This document shows positions 29,133 through 38,639 of a stretch of DNA of 64,000 nt, piece by piece. Source of the DNA: RPQJ01 sp963712815 (GTDB lineage: Bacteria > Pseudomonadota > Gammaproteobacteria > Steroidobacterales > Steroidobacteraceae); contig CAVQJL010000012.1 of the NCBI GenBank assembly GCA_963712815.1, positions 868,001 to 932,000 of the forward strand, read 5' to 3'. The position numbers and the translations under genes are program-made. How positions within the stretch are numbered: the first letter of the stretch is position 1; the number at the start of each line of letters is the position of its first letter. Under the pieces are notes generated by a model, which saw nothing but the letters and a program-made list of their open reading frames with translations, did no database searches and had not been told where the DNA came from.

Positions 29133-29719
29133 ACGCCGCGCCAGACGATCAGCTGGTTGTTCGCGGGCATGGCGTGATCGGCCAGCAGCTCGAGGCCGGC
29201 GAGGGCGGCGAGCGCGTTCACGGCCTCGAAGTCGCGCACGCCGCTCTCGGGATCGCGCTCGCGCAGCATGGCGTCGAACGCCGCGTTGCTGGACGCGGTG
29301 TATCTGCCGCGGTACCTGAACGGCCCGTAGATCGCGAGCACGCCGTCGGCGGCAAGCACGCGGGGCAGTCCCGCGAACATCGCCTCCACGGCTTGCCACG
29401 ACATGATGTGCAGCGTGTTGGCGCTGAACACGGCGTCGGCCGTCAGGGCGGGCCACGGCTGGCGCAGCACGTCGAGATCGAGCGGCGGCATTACGTTCGG
29501 CGGCCCTTCGGCCGCGATGCGCGCCGCGAGCCCGCCCAGGTACTCGACGCGGTCCGTCGGCTGCCAGACCAGGTGCGGCAGGCTCCGCGCGAAGTGCACG
29601 GCGTGCTGGCCCGTCCCCGCGCCGATCTCGAGCGCGCGCTTGCAAGCGGCGAACGCCTCGCGCAGCACCTCGAGGATCGGGCCCTTGTTGCGCTCGCAGG
29701 CGTCGGAGTACGGCAGCAT
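29060..29719 (-). CDS. DUF938 family SAM-dependent methyltransferase-like protein
   Basis: A 219-residue Rossmann-fold protein. It starts MLPYSDACERNKGPILEVLR and contains the SAM-binding motif ALEIGAGTGQHAVHFARSL, then ANTLHIMSWQAVEAMF and GPFRYRGRYTASSNAAFDAM, which are DUF938 signatures. The substrate is unknown. The conserved domain ends at ANNQLIVWRG; about 25 further residues overlap the opposite-strand segment and may be an artefact of a lost stop. The ATG at 29719 gives the usual N-terminus. It is divergent from the gamma-glutamyltransferase with 83 bp between. Confidence 0.87.
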   Translation of the reverse strand: MLPYSDACERNKGPILEVLREAFAACKRALEIGAGTGQHAVHFARSLPHLVWQPTDRVEYLGGLAARIAAEGPPNVMPPLDLDVLRQPWPALTADAVFSANTLHIMSWQAVEAMFAGLPRVLAADGVLAIYGPFRYRGRYTASSNAAFDAMLRERDPESGVRDFEAVNALAALAGLELLADHAMPANNQLIVWRGVYSSSDSPSAMNSSRRNSPASRPK

Positions 29720-29802
29720 CCCGGGCCTTATATCAGCCGCGCCGGTTGCCTGCGCGAATGCGCTAAGCTTGCCGGCCGCTGACGTTGCTGCGGGTGCCGA
29801 CG

Positions 29803-31539
29803 ATGATGACGACCGCAAGGGCAACCGCCCTGCTGATCCTGCTGCTGGCTGTCGGCGCCTGCCGTAATGCGGCGATCGCGCCCGAGCCGCCGGCCCGGAC
29901 TCCGGCACCCGCGCCTGCAATCCCCCACGCGGCGGGCGTTGCCGCCGCCAACCCCCGCGCCGTCGAGGCGGGACTCGCGATCCTGAGCGCGGGCGGCAGC
30001 GCCGTGGACGCTGCCGTCGCGGTCCAGGCGGCACTCGGCCTAGTCGAGCCGCAGAGCTCGGGGATCGGCGGCGGCGCCTTCCTGCTGCACTACGACGCGG
30101 AGAACAGCCGCGTCACGGCGTACGACGGCCGCGAGGCGGCGCCCGCGGGCGCCACGCCCGACATGTTCCTCGATGCCGCGGGCCAGCCCCTGTCCTACGC
30201 CGATGCCGTGACCAGCGGCCGCGCGACCGGCGTGCCGGGCGCCATGGCGATGCTCGGCCTCGCGCACGCGCGCCACGGCAAGCTGCCGTGGTCGGCGCTG
30301 TTCGAGGAGGTGGCGAAATCGGCCGACGACGGTTTCGTCGTCCCGAAGCGACTCGCGCGTTTTGCCAACAGCCAGTTCCGCCAGGCGACGCTGCCCGACA
30401 CGCGCGCGCTGTTCGGTCTTCCGGAAGGCGGCACCGTGCAGGCCGGTGACACGCTGCGTAACCCCGCCTACGCTGCCAGCCTGCGCGCGCTGGCTGCAGG
30501 CGGGCCGCGCGCCCTGCTCGACCCGCCGATCGCCGACGCCATCATCGCCCGCACCCGTGCCGAGCCGCTGCCGGGCACGCTCGTCGCAGGCGACTTCGCG
30601 GCCTACCGCCCGCGCGAGGGCACGCCGCTGTGCCGCCCCTACCGCATCTACGTCGTGTGCGTGCCGCCGCCGCCGTCGAGCGGCGTGTCGCTGCTGCAAA
30701 TGCTCGCGATCCTCGAGCGCACCGACATCGCCTCGCGCGGTCCGGCCGATCCGCAGGCGTGGTTCCTGTTCGCCGAGGCGAGCCGACTGATGTACGCCGA
30801 TCGCGACCGGTACGTGGCCGACCCAGCCTTCGTGCCGGTGCCGGTGAACGGGATGCTCGACCCCGAGTACGTGGCGACACGCGCGCGGCTCATCGGCGAG
30901 CGCGCCGGCGCGCCACCCGCGGCGGGCGACCCGCCAGGGCGGATCGCGGCGCGATTCGGCACGGATGCGACGGTCGAAGTCGCCGGCACCAGCCACTTCG
31001 TGGTCGTGGACGCCCAGGGCGACGTCGTCTCCATGACCACTTCGGTCGAGTCGCTGTTCGGCTCGGGCCGCGCAGTCGGCGGGTTCTTCCTCAACAACCA
31101 GCTCACCGACTTCTCGTTCCGCGCGCTCGACGACGGCGTGCCGGTTGCGAACGCCGTGGCGCCGGGCAAGCGTCCGCGCTCGTCGATGTCACCCGTGATC
31201 GTGCTCGATGGCGACGGCCGCGTGCTCGCGGCGCTCGGCTCGCCCGGCGGGTCCGCGATCCTCGCCTACAACGCCAAGACGATCGTGGGTCTTCTGGACT
31301 GGGGCCTGACGATGCAGCAGGCGATCGAGCTGCCCAACCTGATCGCGCGCGGCAAGGATTTCTTCGGCGAGGCCGCCAAGTTTCCGCCCGGGGTGCTGGC
31401 GGACCTCGCCAATCGCGGCGTCGAGGTGAAGCCTGGCCGCGGCGAGGAGTCAGGCCTGCACGGCGTGGTGCTGCGCGATGCCGGCCAGCTCGAGGGTGCG
31501 GCCGATCCGCGCCGTGAGGGGCAGTGGCGACAGCCGTGA
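29803..31539 (+). CDS. Gamma-glutamyltransferase lipoprotein
   Basis: A 578-residue exported enzyme. The signal ends with the lipobox LAVGAC, so it should be membrane-anchored. The large-subunit part has AVDAAVAVQAALGLVEPQSS and GIGGGAFLLHYDAENSRVTA. Autocleavage is expected before the Thr of VAGTSHFVVVD, giving the catalytic small subunit. PGKRPRSSMSPVIVLDGDGR is the conserved substrate region. It hydrolyses or transfers the gamma-glutamyl group of glutathione in the periplasm. The start is ATG 29803 or 29806; an in-frame TTG at 29785 is less likely. The insertion sequence lies about 180 bp downstream, in a stretch in which I see no gene. Confidence 0.92.
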   Translation: MMTTARATALLILLLAVGACRNAAIAPEPPARTPAPAPAIPHAAGVAAANPRAVEAGLAILSAGGSAVDAAVAVQAALGLVEPQSSGIGGGAFLLHYDAENSRVTAYDGREAAPAGATPDMFLDAAGQPLSYADAVTSGRATGVPGAMAMLGLAHARHGKLPWSALFEEVAKSADDGFVVPKRLARFANSQFRQATLPDTRALFGLPEGGTVQAGDTLRNPAYAASLRALAAGGPRALLDPPIADAIIARTRAEPLPGTLVAGDFAAYRPREGTPLCRPYRIYVVCVPPPPSSGVSLLQMLAILERTDIASRGPADPQAWFLFAEASRLMYADRDRYVADPAFVPVPVNGMLDPEYVATRARLIGERAGAPPAAGDPPGRIAARFGTDATVEVAGTSHFVVVDAQGDVVSMTTSVESLFGSGRAVGGFFLNNQLTDFSFRALDDGVPVANAVAPGKRPRSSMSPVIVLDGDGRVLAALGSPGGSAILAYNAKTIVGLLDWGLTMQQAIELPNLIARGKDFFGEAAKFPPGVLADLANRGVEVKPGRGEESGLHGVVLRDAGQLEGAADPRREGQWRQP

Positions 31540-31716
31540 GCAGACCGGCGGCGCGGCTGCGTCCAAGCACTGTCGCCGAGCGCGTAGCTGGCTCGCCCGC
31601 CGTCGGTAGTTCTTGAACCCCGCCGCCCGGCCTATGCAAGTGTCCACGGTACGTTCGTGACGCTGGTGATATGCGGTCAACTCTTTGTTGCGGAAGCTCT
31701 CGCTTCGACTGCTTTC

Positions 31717-31720
31717 GACC
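31717..31720. repeat. Left copy of 4-bp target duplication (GACC)
   Basis: GACC directly abuts the left inverted repeat of the insertion sequence; the same GACC abuts the right end at 33292-33295. Confidence 0.7.
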
Positions 31721-31738
31721 TATTGTGTTGAAAAACTC
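31721..31738 (+). repeat. Left terminal inverted repeat of the IS
   Basis: An 18-bp end, with 16 positions matching the complement of the right end. The shared core is GTTGAAAAACTC. Confidence 0.82.
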
Positions 31739-31797
31739 CTGAACGTCCACCGTCGTTTGCGGTCTCAAGTAGAGGCTTGCAGGGAGATCGCAGCGGC

Positions 31798-33185
31798 ATG
31801 ATGGGACAACACGGCGGCAACCAAGACCGGCTGTTTTATTCCCTCAACCTCGACTTACACGTTCCGGCGGACCATCTGCTCCGCGGCATCGATCGATTCC
31901 TCGATATCGATGAACTTCGCAAGAACCTGGCAACGTTCTACAGCCACACCGGCCGTCCTTCGATCGACCCGGAGCTGATGGTTCGGATGTTGTTGGTTGG
32001 GTATTGCTTCGACATCCGCTCCGAACGCCGACTGTGCGAGGAAGTGCACCTGAACCTGGCATATCGCTGGTTCTGCCGCCTCGGCCTCGAGGATGCAGTC
32101 CCCGATCACTCGACGTTCTCCAAGAACCGGCACGGGCGATTCCGCGACAGCGATGCGTTCCGCCAGCTCTTCGAGACGGTCGTCGAGCGCTGTATCGGTG
32201 AAGGGCTAGTCGGCGGTGAAGGCTTCGCGATCGACGCGAGCATCATCCGTGCCGACGCGAACCGCCGCCGAGGCGTGCCGTCGGCCGAGACTGTCAATGG
32301 CCAGCGCCGGAGCAGCGCTCACGTGCAGTTCGCGAGTATCTGGCCGCCCTCGACGAGGCGGAGCCGATCGGCGCCACGCCGAAGTACCTGTCGATGACCG
32401 ATCCGGCCGCACGCTGGACCGCCGCACCGGGATGCCCGGCGTTTTACGCTTACTCGACCAACTATCTAGTGGACATCGAGTCCGGCGTGATTGTCGACGT
32501 CGAGGCGACCGCCGCACATCGAACCGAGGAGACTGAGGCCACAAAGACGATGATCGAACGCGTCGCCGAGCGACACGATCTCAAGCCGCAGCGACTCATC
32601 GGCGATACGGCCTACGGCACCGGGCCAATGCTCGAGTGGCTCGTCGCGGACAAGGGCATCGAACCGCACGTGCCAGTGTGGGATAAGGCTGTTCGCGACG
32701 ACGGCACGTACTCGGTGAGCGACTTCCAGTGGGACGAGCAGGCCAACGAGTACCGCTGCCCGCGGGGCGAGCCGCTGCGCAGCCAATGGCGCACCTTCAG
32801 TAACCCTCGAGGGCTCAGGATCACCCGCGCCGATACCATCGTCTACCGCTCGACTCAGACAGCTTGCGCCGCATGTCCGATGAAGCAACGTTGCTGTCCG
32901 AACACACCAACTCGCAAGATCGGTCGAAGTCTGTATGAGAAGTCACGCGAAGTGGCACGCCAGGTTGCCGACACGGCTGCTTACAGGCAGTCGCGCAACG
33001 ATCGGAAGAAGGTCGAGGTGCTGTTCGCGCACCTCAAGCGCATCCTGAAGCTCGACCGACTGCGATTACGCGGGCGCCGCGGTGCTCGCGATGAGTTCTT
33101 GCTGGCCGCGACAGCGCAGAACTTGCGGCGGATGGCGAAGAAATGGATGCAGACGACGATGATCGAGCCGATCGCGACGACATGA
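31798..33185 (+). pseudogene. IS transposase (DDE type), frameshifted
   Basis: The N-terminal frame encodes DRLFYSLNLDLHVPADHLLR, GYCFDIRSERRLCEEVHLNL, DHSTFSKNRHGRF and the first catalytic Asp region EGFAIDASIIRADAN. Near 32310-32330 one base is missing. The next frame continues AVREYLAALDEAEPIGATPK, then LIGDTAYGTGPMLEWLVADK (second Asp), a Cys-rich CAACPMKQRCCP segment and KKVEVLFAHLKRI (catalytic Glu). No slippery heptamer is seen at the junction, so programmed frameshifting is unlikely. ATG 31798 (or 31801) follows AGGGAG. The copy is probably inactive unless the shift is a sequence error. Confidence 0.85.
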
Positions 33186-33273
33186 GGTCGCCCGGGCCAC
33201 GCTGACTTCGAATTCCCGACGAAATCGCGGCTAGAATCGCGATGAAGGGCCACGCGCCGGTCAATCTGGCACT

Positions 33274-33291
33274 GAGTTTTTCAACGGAATA
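33274..33291 (-). repeat. Right terminal inverted repeat of the IS
   Basis: Its complement reads TATTCCGTTGAAAAACTC and pairs with the left end at 16 of 18 positions. It is followed by GACC at 33292-33295. Confidence 0.82.
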
Positions 33292-33295
33292 GACC
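33292..33295. repeat. Right copy of 4-bp target duplication (GACC)
   Basis: It is identical to 31717-31720 and immediately adjacent to the right inverted repeat. Confidence 0.7.
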
Positions 33296-33382
33296 CGAAG
33301 CAGAAATTCATCGCGCCACAAAGCGGACGCTCTACGCCATTGCCGAGTCGAGTGCCGCTCGGACGTCAGCTCGAACAACTTG

Positions 33383-33682
33383 CTAGCGGTCCTGGACACG
33401 GGGCCGCCAATAGCCGGGCTCGCGACTTCCGTGAGCGACGGCGACAATGTAGACGACATCCGATGCGACTGCGTACACGACAGAGAACGGGAACCTGCGA
33501 AGCACAAAGTGGCGCAACTCGTCGTCCAGCCGCGAACCGAGTTCCGGGTGATCAAGCAGCAGTCGGATTACGCGTTCGACTTCGTCGGCGAAACGAAATC
33601 CGAGCTCCGATACTTCCGATTCGTACCGCGAAGCGGCCTCGTTCAACTCCTGCTCCGCCTCGGGATGAAACTCGTACTTCAT
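33383..33682 (-). CDS. RelE/ParE-family toxin
   Basis: A 99-residue protein of the ParE/RelE fold: FHPEAEQELNEAASRYESEV at the N-terminal helix hairpin, then HPELGSRLDDELRHFVLRRF and PFSVVYAVASDVVYIVAVAH for the central strands. ParE-like members inhibit gyrase and RelE-like members cut mRNA; the target cannot be told here. It overlaps its antitoxin gene by 4 bp (ATGA), so the pair is translationally coupled. It is adjacent to the insertion sequence. Confidence 0.88.
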   Translation of the reverse strand: MKYEFHPEAEQELNEAASRYESEVSELGFRFADEVERVIRLLLDHPELGSRLDDELRHFVLRRFPFSVVYAVASDVVYIVAVAHGSREPGYWRPRVQDR

Positions 33683-33912
33683 TCGGCCAAGCGTTTGCGT
33701 AGCCGATCAAACACCAATGGCCCGGGCACGCCTTTGACTTTCCCTTCGACCAGTTCGCGATACCTGCGCTGCGATGTCTCAAGCCATGCGCGTTCGACAT
33801 CGGCGTCGGCCGGCGCGTCGAGGTCGGCGATGAGCGAACGCATGAGCTCGGCTCGTTCTTCGGAGCTGAGCCCGCGAATTTCCCGCTCGATGTCTTTCAC
33901 TGCTTTCGCCAT
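33679..33912 (-). CDS. Addiction-module antitoxin component
   Basis: A 77-residue partner upstream of the ParE-like toxin. It matches the short putative addiction-module component family: IEREIRGLSSEERAELMRSL, then WLETSQRRYRELVEGKVKGV ending in a C-terminal helix that would wrap the toxin. ATG 33912 (MAKAVKD) is preferred; an ATG at 33969 would add 19 residues. Auto-repression of the pair is expected from the family but no operator was identified. About 240 bp without a gene lie upstream. Confidence 0.83.
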   Translation of the reverse strand: MAKAVKDIEREIRGLSSEERAELMRSLIADLDAPADADVERAWLETSQRRYRELVEGKVKGVPGPLVFDRLRKRLAE

Positions 33913-34153
33913 GTTGTCCACCGTCTCTTGATGCCCGGAGTCTAACCCCGCCGGCTTCTTCACCGCCAACCACCATCCGGCCGTACCAATTCGCCGCCGA
34001 CCGCTTCACAGTCGAGTGGTAGGCCAGCGGTGCATCCACGCCCGATAGCGGACGCAGAAACCGCAGTGCCGACCCAATCCGGACCTCCACGTACGACTCA
34101 ATCTTCCTCGATGGGGCCCTCGCAGATCGTGGATCATTGTGAGGGCAGCGCGC

Positions 34154-35531
34154 TCATTGCTTCGCCCCGACCGGCGGACACGCAAACGGCAGCGGCACCG
34201 GCGGCGGTCGCTGCACCTTCTCGCGCTCGAGCATCCTGAGCAGCGAGGGGAATGGCGCTGGATCGAAATGCGGATAGACGAGAAACCCGGCCAGCGCAAA
34301 GGTGTTCCCGGCGCGCTCCAGCGGTTGCAGCAATTCGGCGGCCTCGCGGGTCCGGCCCAGCAGCATCAGCAGGTGCCACTGCTGCGAGATGTCGCCCTCG
34401 GGGATTTGGGCGAAAATGGCCTCTGCGGCGGCGTCCTGCACCCGACGATCCCACAACAGGGCGCGATGGATGTGGTACCGGAGCGCCGGCTGGTCGGGCC
34501 AGCGCTCAAGCAGTTCCAGTGCCCGATCGGCCGCATTGCGCCGGTCGAGGTTTTGATGCGCATAGAAGAGCTGCGCCGAGGCCACTTCCTGGCGCACCAG
34601 CGCCTGCGGCCAGATGTCGTCGAGGACCGCCGTGGCCAGTTCGCGGTCGCTGACCTTTGTTGCCGTGGCGAGCAGGAGTTCGATGGCGTCGCTATCGCCA
34701 GGTCGATGCGTTCGCCGAACAACTGCGCGATGCGTTCCGGCGTCTCCCGGGTGAGGTCGCTCTCCACTGCGGTCGGGTCGAGTTGCACCAGCCAGAAGTC
34801 GGCGGCCCTGGCGTGCGCGGCGGCGAAGTTCGGATCGAGCGTCCGCGCCTGTTCGAAGTACCCGTAAGCGACCTTGAGATCGGAGGCGTCCAGCGTCAGC
34901 GTCTTGACGACGCCGCGGATATAGGCCTGGCAGGCCTCGACCGAACGGGTGCCCACCCCGGCCATGGCGGAAAGCGCCTTCGGATCCATGCTGGTCTGCA
35001 TCGCTACCGCGATCTGCCGCGCGAGGTCTTCCTGGATCTCGATCATGTCGGCGACGTCGCGGTCGTAGGTCTGCGACCACTGGTGGAAACCGTCGGCGGC
35101 GCGGATCAACTGCGCGGTGACGCGGATGCGCTGCGTCGTGCTGCGCACCGAACCCTCCAGCACGTGCGCGACACAGAGCACTTTAGCGATCTGCGGGATC
35201 GCCAGTTCGCTGCCTTTGTAGCGGAACGACGAGGTGCGCGCGCTGACCAGCAGATCGGGCGTGCGCGCAAGCGCGTTCGGGATTTCCTAGGCCAGGCCGT
35301 CGGCAAACCAGCCCTGGTCGCTGCCGGCGCGCTTGCTGCCGGTGCAGTTGCCAGGGAAGTCGGTGGCGCGGCCGCGTCCCGCGTACCGAACAGTTGCCAC
35401 AACAGCATGGCGCCGACACCGAGCAGCAGCAAGATCAACGCCAGGTCGAGCTTGCGCGCGTTGTGGCCGATGATGCCCTGCGAACGGTCGACCTCAGCAA
35501 GTCCGTGTGAAGACAGCTCGATCTTCACGCG
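34154..35531 (-). pseudogene. Decayed membrane TPR-regulator/cyclase-type gene
   Basis: The fragments read in three frames. The first has LAEVDRSQGIIGHNARKLDL and a membrane helix LALILLLLGVGAMLLWQLFG. A later frame begins GWFADGLA, is cut by TAG at 35287-35289, and resumes EIPNALARTPDLLVSARTSS, VAHVLEGSVRSTTQRIRVTA and LIRAADGFHQWSQTYDRDVA. After another shift near 34685 come TPR-like helices (DAIELLLATATKVSDRELAT) to the end. In intact homologues an N-terminal DNA-binding or membrane region precedes the first segment; here it is missing, truncated against the divergent gene at 35607. With one stop and at least two shifts it is almost surely non-functional. Confidence 0.83.
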
Positions 35532-35606
35532 GCACGTACGGCCGCTGCTTGTGCAGCCGGCTTGAGATCTGCCGGGCGATCGATGGCGCTCAGGTAGTAT
35601 CTGCCG

Positions 35607-36728
35607 GTGTTTCATGCCGATCCACGCGGAATTCTCGCACTCATCGCCATCGCGATGTGCTGGACGCTTGCGGTCGTGCTTCATCGCGTCGGGACGCCTG
35701 GCAGCGTAGCGCGCAAACTCGCGCTGCTGCTCGTCGTCGAGGGTGTGACCCTAGGATCGAGCAGTTCGCTCGAGTTCCTGTTGATTTCGCCCTCCGAGGC
35801 GTATCGCCTGTATCGGTCGTGGTTCGACGTACTGTTCATCATCCACACGCTCGGCGACTGCGCGATGCTCGCGCTGTACCCACCCTTTCTCGCGGCCGCC
35901 CTGCAGACGCCCATGACGCGTCCGTTCGCGGACAAGCGGGTGCAGTTCGGTCTTGCCATGGCCGCAACCGCGCTCTTCCTGGTAGTCCAGGCAGGCCCGC
36001 TGGAGATCGGGGGCACGCTGCTCTACCTCGCGCTCGCCCTGGTCTTCTGGTACGCGCTCGTGGCCTCGATCCATGCCTGGCGCGTGTCGAGCGGCGCTGC
36101 TCGTACGCGGGCTCGCGCCTTCGCGCTTGCCTTCGGAATTCGCGATGTCTGCTGGGGAATTCTCTATAGCAAGGCGGTCTGGGACCTGTGGTTCGGATCG
36201 TATTCCATGATTACGGACCCGACAGACCCCGTGTACCTGGTCTACGCGCTCGGGACGCTGCTGGCGATCCCACTAATCGCGTACGGCATCCTGCGCACGC
36301 ATCTCTTCGACATCGACCTGCGCATCCGCTGGACGATCAAGCAGTCGACACTCGCGGCCGCCGTCGTGACGATCATCTACATGATCTCCGAAGGCGCGGA
36401 CCGGTTCCTCTCGTCCGAGCTCGGGAACTTCGTCGGCCTGCTGGCTGCGGCGGTCGTGGTGTTCTTCCTGGCTCCGCTGCAACGCTTCGCCGAGCGCGTC
36501 GCCAGCGCGGCCATGCCGGGAACGCAAAACACGCCCGAGTATGCCTCCTTCCGCAAGCTGCAGGTCTACGAAGCGGCGGTCGCCGAGGCCCTGCAGGGCG
36601 GCGGCATTTCGCAGAAGGAACGTGCGTTGTTGTGCCGCCTGCGCGACTCGCTCGGCATCGTCGCGGCAGACGCCGAGGCGCTGGAACGCGACCTGCAAGC
36701 TCGCAACGAAGCTCGTGGGCCCGAGTGA
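35607..36728 (+). CDS. Multi-span membrane protein, sensor-like, unknown function
   Basis: A 373-residue protein. About seven hydrophobic segments occupy residues 10-230 (for example ALIAIAMCWTLAVVLHRVG and LVYALGTLLAIPLIAYGILR). They are followed by FDIDLRIRWTIKQSTLAAAV and a short cytoplasmic helical tail. The layout resembles the membrane sensor part of some histidine kinases but no kinase domain follows. It could be a free-standing sensor or a truncated kinase. It starts 76 bp from the end of the decayed TPR gene on the other strand and is followed by the cyanophycin locus. Confidence 0.68.
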   Translation: MFHADPRGILALIAIAMCWTLAVVLHRVGTPGSVARKLALLLVVEGVTLGSSSSLEFLLISPSEAYRLYRSWFDVLFIIHTLGDCAMLALYPPFLAAALQTPMTRPFADKRVQFGLAMAATALFLVVQAGPLEIGGTLLYLALALVFWYALVASIHAWRVSSGAARTRARAFALAFGIRDVCWGILYSKAVWDLWFGSYSMITDPTDPVYLVYALGTLLAIPLIAYGILRTHLFDIDLRIRWTIKQSTLAAAVVTIIYMISEGADRFLSSELGNFVGLLAAAVVVFFLAPLQRFAERVASAAMPGTQNTPEYASFRKLQVYEAAVAEALQGGGISQKERALLCRLRDSLGIVAADAEALERDLQARNEARGPE

Positions 36729-36819
36729 CCGCTACCGGGCACGGAGGATGTTTCCACGTCAGGCCGCTCCTGGCCGCCAGTGGATCCATGGTGCACTCAA
36801 AGAATCGCGATAGTTAAAC

Positions 36820-38562
36820 CTATCGACCGCAGTCGACACCACCGCGACGGGCAATCGCCTCCACGACCTCGGCACGCGCGGCCAGCCCGTGCACGGGCAG
36901 CACCAGCACGTCGCCGGGTCGGGCCCAGTCGAGCGCGAAGCGCGCCGCCGCGACCTCGTCAGGCTGCTGCGGCAGCGCGTCCGCTGGCAGGCCCGCGCGC
37001 AGCAGCGCATCGCGGAGGATGCGCGGAACCTCGCCGGGCGCACGGCCGCGCAGGTAGCCCAGGAGTTCCTTGAGCACGACCACTGCCGGCGCAAACTGGG
37101 CCGCGACTTCGGCGAGGCGCTCGATGTCGGCGTCCTCGCGATTGCCGGCGTGCCCCAGCATCATGCCGAGACGCCCGCCGTCGGCACGCAAGCCCGTGGC
37201 CACCTCCAGCAGGCCCCGCAGTCCCTCGGCGTTGTGGGCGTAGTCCACGATCACCTGGACGCCGCCGGTCTCGAAGCGCATCAGCCGGCCGGGGTTGTCC
37301 TGCGGGTCCGTGCCGAAGCTCGCGAACACGTTCGCGACAGTTACGGGCGCGACGCCCATCGCGGCCGCCGCAAGCGCAGCAGCCGCCAGGTTGGCGACGT
37401 TGTACGCAGCGCGCCCCCCGATCGCGATTGGCATGCCGGCGACCGGGCCGAGGTCGTGCTCGATGCCGTCGTGTGCGAGCAGCAGCCGATTGGAACGGAC
37501 ACCGCAGGTGGCACCGCCCGCCCCGCGGTGCTGTACCAGGAGGACGTCGTCCGCATCCTGTGCGAACCAGCCGAGCGGCAGGTCGCGGCCGTAGCGTTTC
37601 ACGAGGCCCGCTGCCTTCGCGCGCAGCGTGGCGTCATCGGCGTTCAATACCAGCAGTCCGCGGGGCGGCACGACCGCACTCACGGTGAGCTTCACGTCCG
37701 CGAGCGAATCGAGATCGTGGATGCCGTACTCGCCGAAGTGATCGGCGCTGACGTTGGTGACCACCGCCACGTCGGCGCGCGCCATGGCGAGTCCACGGCG
37801 CAGGATGCCGCCGCGCGCCGTCTCGAGCACGGCGGCCTCGACGCGCCGGTCGCGCAGGACAGTGCGGGCGCCCACCGGCCCTGAGTAATCGCCGCGCTCG
37901 ATCCACTCGCCGTCCACGAACAGTCCGTCGGTGCAGCTGTAGCCGGGCCGGCGACCCTGCGCGCGGTTGCAGGCTGCGATCAGTCGCACGGTCGTCGTCT
38001 TGCCGTTGGAGCCGGTCACCAGCGCGGTGGGAACGTCGTGCAACTCCGACCAGGGCAGGTCGGTTGCCCGCGGCAGAGCATCGAGCCTGTAGCAAAGGCT
38101 GCCTGCACCGGTGCCGATCGAGAGTTCGTCGTCGTCGAGCAGCCACGGCAGCCCTCGCGCGCGCGCCGCATCGGTCAGTGCGCGCAACGGCCACCGGCGT
38201 TCGGCCTCGGCGAGTCGTGCGAGACGCGCGAGCGCCGCCGCCTCGTCGAGCACGGGCGGCCCCGCGTCGGCAGGCCCGTGCGATTCCTCGAGAGCGGCCG
38301 CCGCAAGCGCCTCGCATAGCCCTGGCCAGCGCGCAGGATCGCGGGCCTGCAGTGCCGAGCAAAGCGCCCATTCGTTGACCTCGGTCGCGGTGAAGAGCTG
38401 GTCGAACGGGACGGCCAGCGCCAGCGTGATGCCGCTGCCGTGCCGACGCGCCGCAATGCCGGCATCGGTTGACCAGCCGAGCCGTGCCCGCGCCCGCCCG
38501 ACGCGCGCAGTCCAGTCTTCGACGAGCGCCGCGTCGGCTTCGACTCCGACGACCTCGAGCAC
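36820..38562 (-). CDS. Mur-ligase-type cyanophycin synthetase companion
   Basis: A 580-residue protein. An N-terminal domain of about 180 residues without recognisable ATP-grasp motifs leads to a Mur-ligase centre: TALVTGSNGKTTTVRLIAAC is the P-loop, VLETARGGILRRGLAMARAD and NVSADHFGEYGIHDLDSLAD are shared with cyanophycin synthetase, and IVDYAHNAEGLRGLLEVATG is the C-terminal domain. It therefore resembles the ligase half of CphA alone. GTG 38562 is the first usual start, but protein-like sequence continues upstream (PLPFVDSRRLTGPNLFFASP) to a CTG overlapping the cphA stop, so the true start may lie at about 38643. It is co-directional with cphA and probably modifies or primes cyanophycin-like peptides (inference). 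Confidence 0.78.
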   Translation of the reverse strand: MLEVVGVEADAALVEDWTARVGRARARLGWSTDAGIAARRHGSGITLALAVPFDQLFTATEVNEWALCSALQARDPARWPGLCEALAAAALEESHGPADAGPPVLDEAAALARLARLAEAERRWPLRALTDAARARGLPWLLDDDELSIGTGAGSLCYRLDALPRATDLPWSELHDVPTALVTGSNGKTTTVRLIAACNRAQGRRPGYSCTDGLFVDGEWIERGDYSGPVGARTVLRDRRVEAAVLETARGGILRRGLAMARADVAVVTNVSADHFGEYGIHDLDSLADVKLTVSAVVPPRGLLVLNADDATLRAKAAGLVKRYGRDLPLGWFAQDADDVLLVQHRGAGGATCGVRSNRLLLAHDGIEHDLGPVAGMPIAIGGRAAYNVANLAAAALAAAAMGVAPVTVANVFASFGTDPQDNPGRLMRFETGGVQVIVDYAHNAEGLRGLLEVATGLRADGGRLGMMLGHAGNREDADIERLAEVAAQFAPAVVVLKELLGYLRGRAPGEVPRILRDALLRAGLPADALPQQPDEVAAARFALDWARPGDVLVLPVHGLAARAEVVEAIARRGGVDCGR

Positions 38563-38639
38563 CGCGCCCGGTGAAGCGAAGAACAGGTTGGGCCCGGTGA
38601 GGCGCCTCGAATCGACGAACGGCAGTGGACTCGGCGCGC

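Larger units (their letters stand above)
31721..33291 (+). mobile_element. Insertion sequence, IS1182/IS5-like, 1571 bp
   Basis: The ends carry imperfect inverted repeats: TATTGTGTTGAAAAACTC at 31721-31738 matches the complement of 33274-33291 at 16 of 18 positions. A 4-bp GACC direct repeat flanks both ends. One transposase gene fills the inside and is frameshifted. The element is lower in G+C than its neighbours, consistent with recent acquisition. The family call rests on transposase sequence style (DUF772-type N-terminus) and should be checked. It separates the core-like gamma-glutamyltransferase from a small accessory patch. Confidence 0.85.

Noticed and set aside
32290..32400. Programmed frameshifting in the transposase
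   Set aside because: No slippery heptamer or nearby stem was seen at the junction, and the deduced protein continues cleanly with a single base added.
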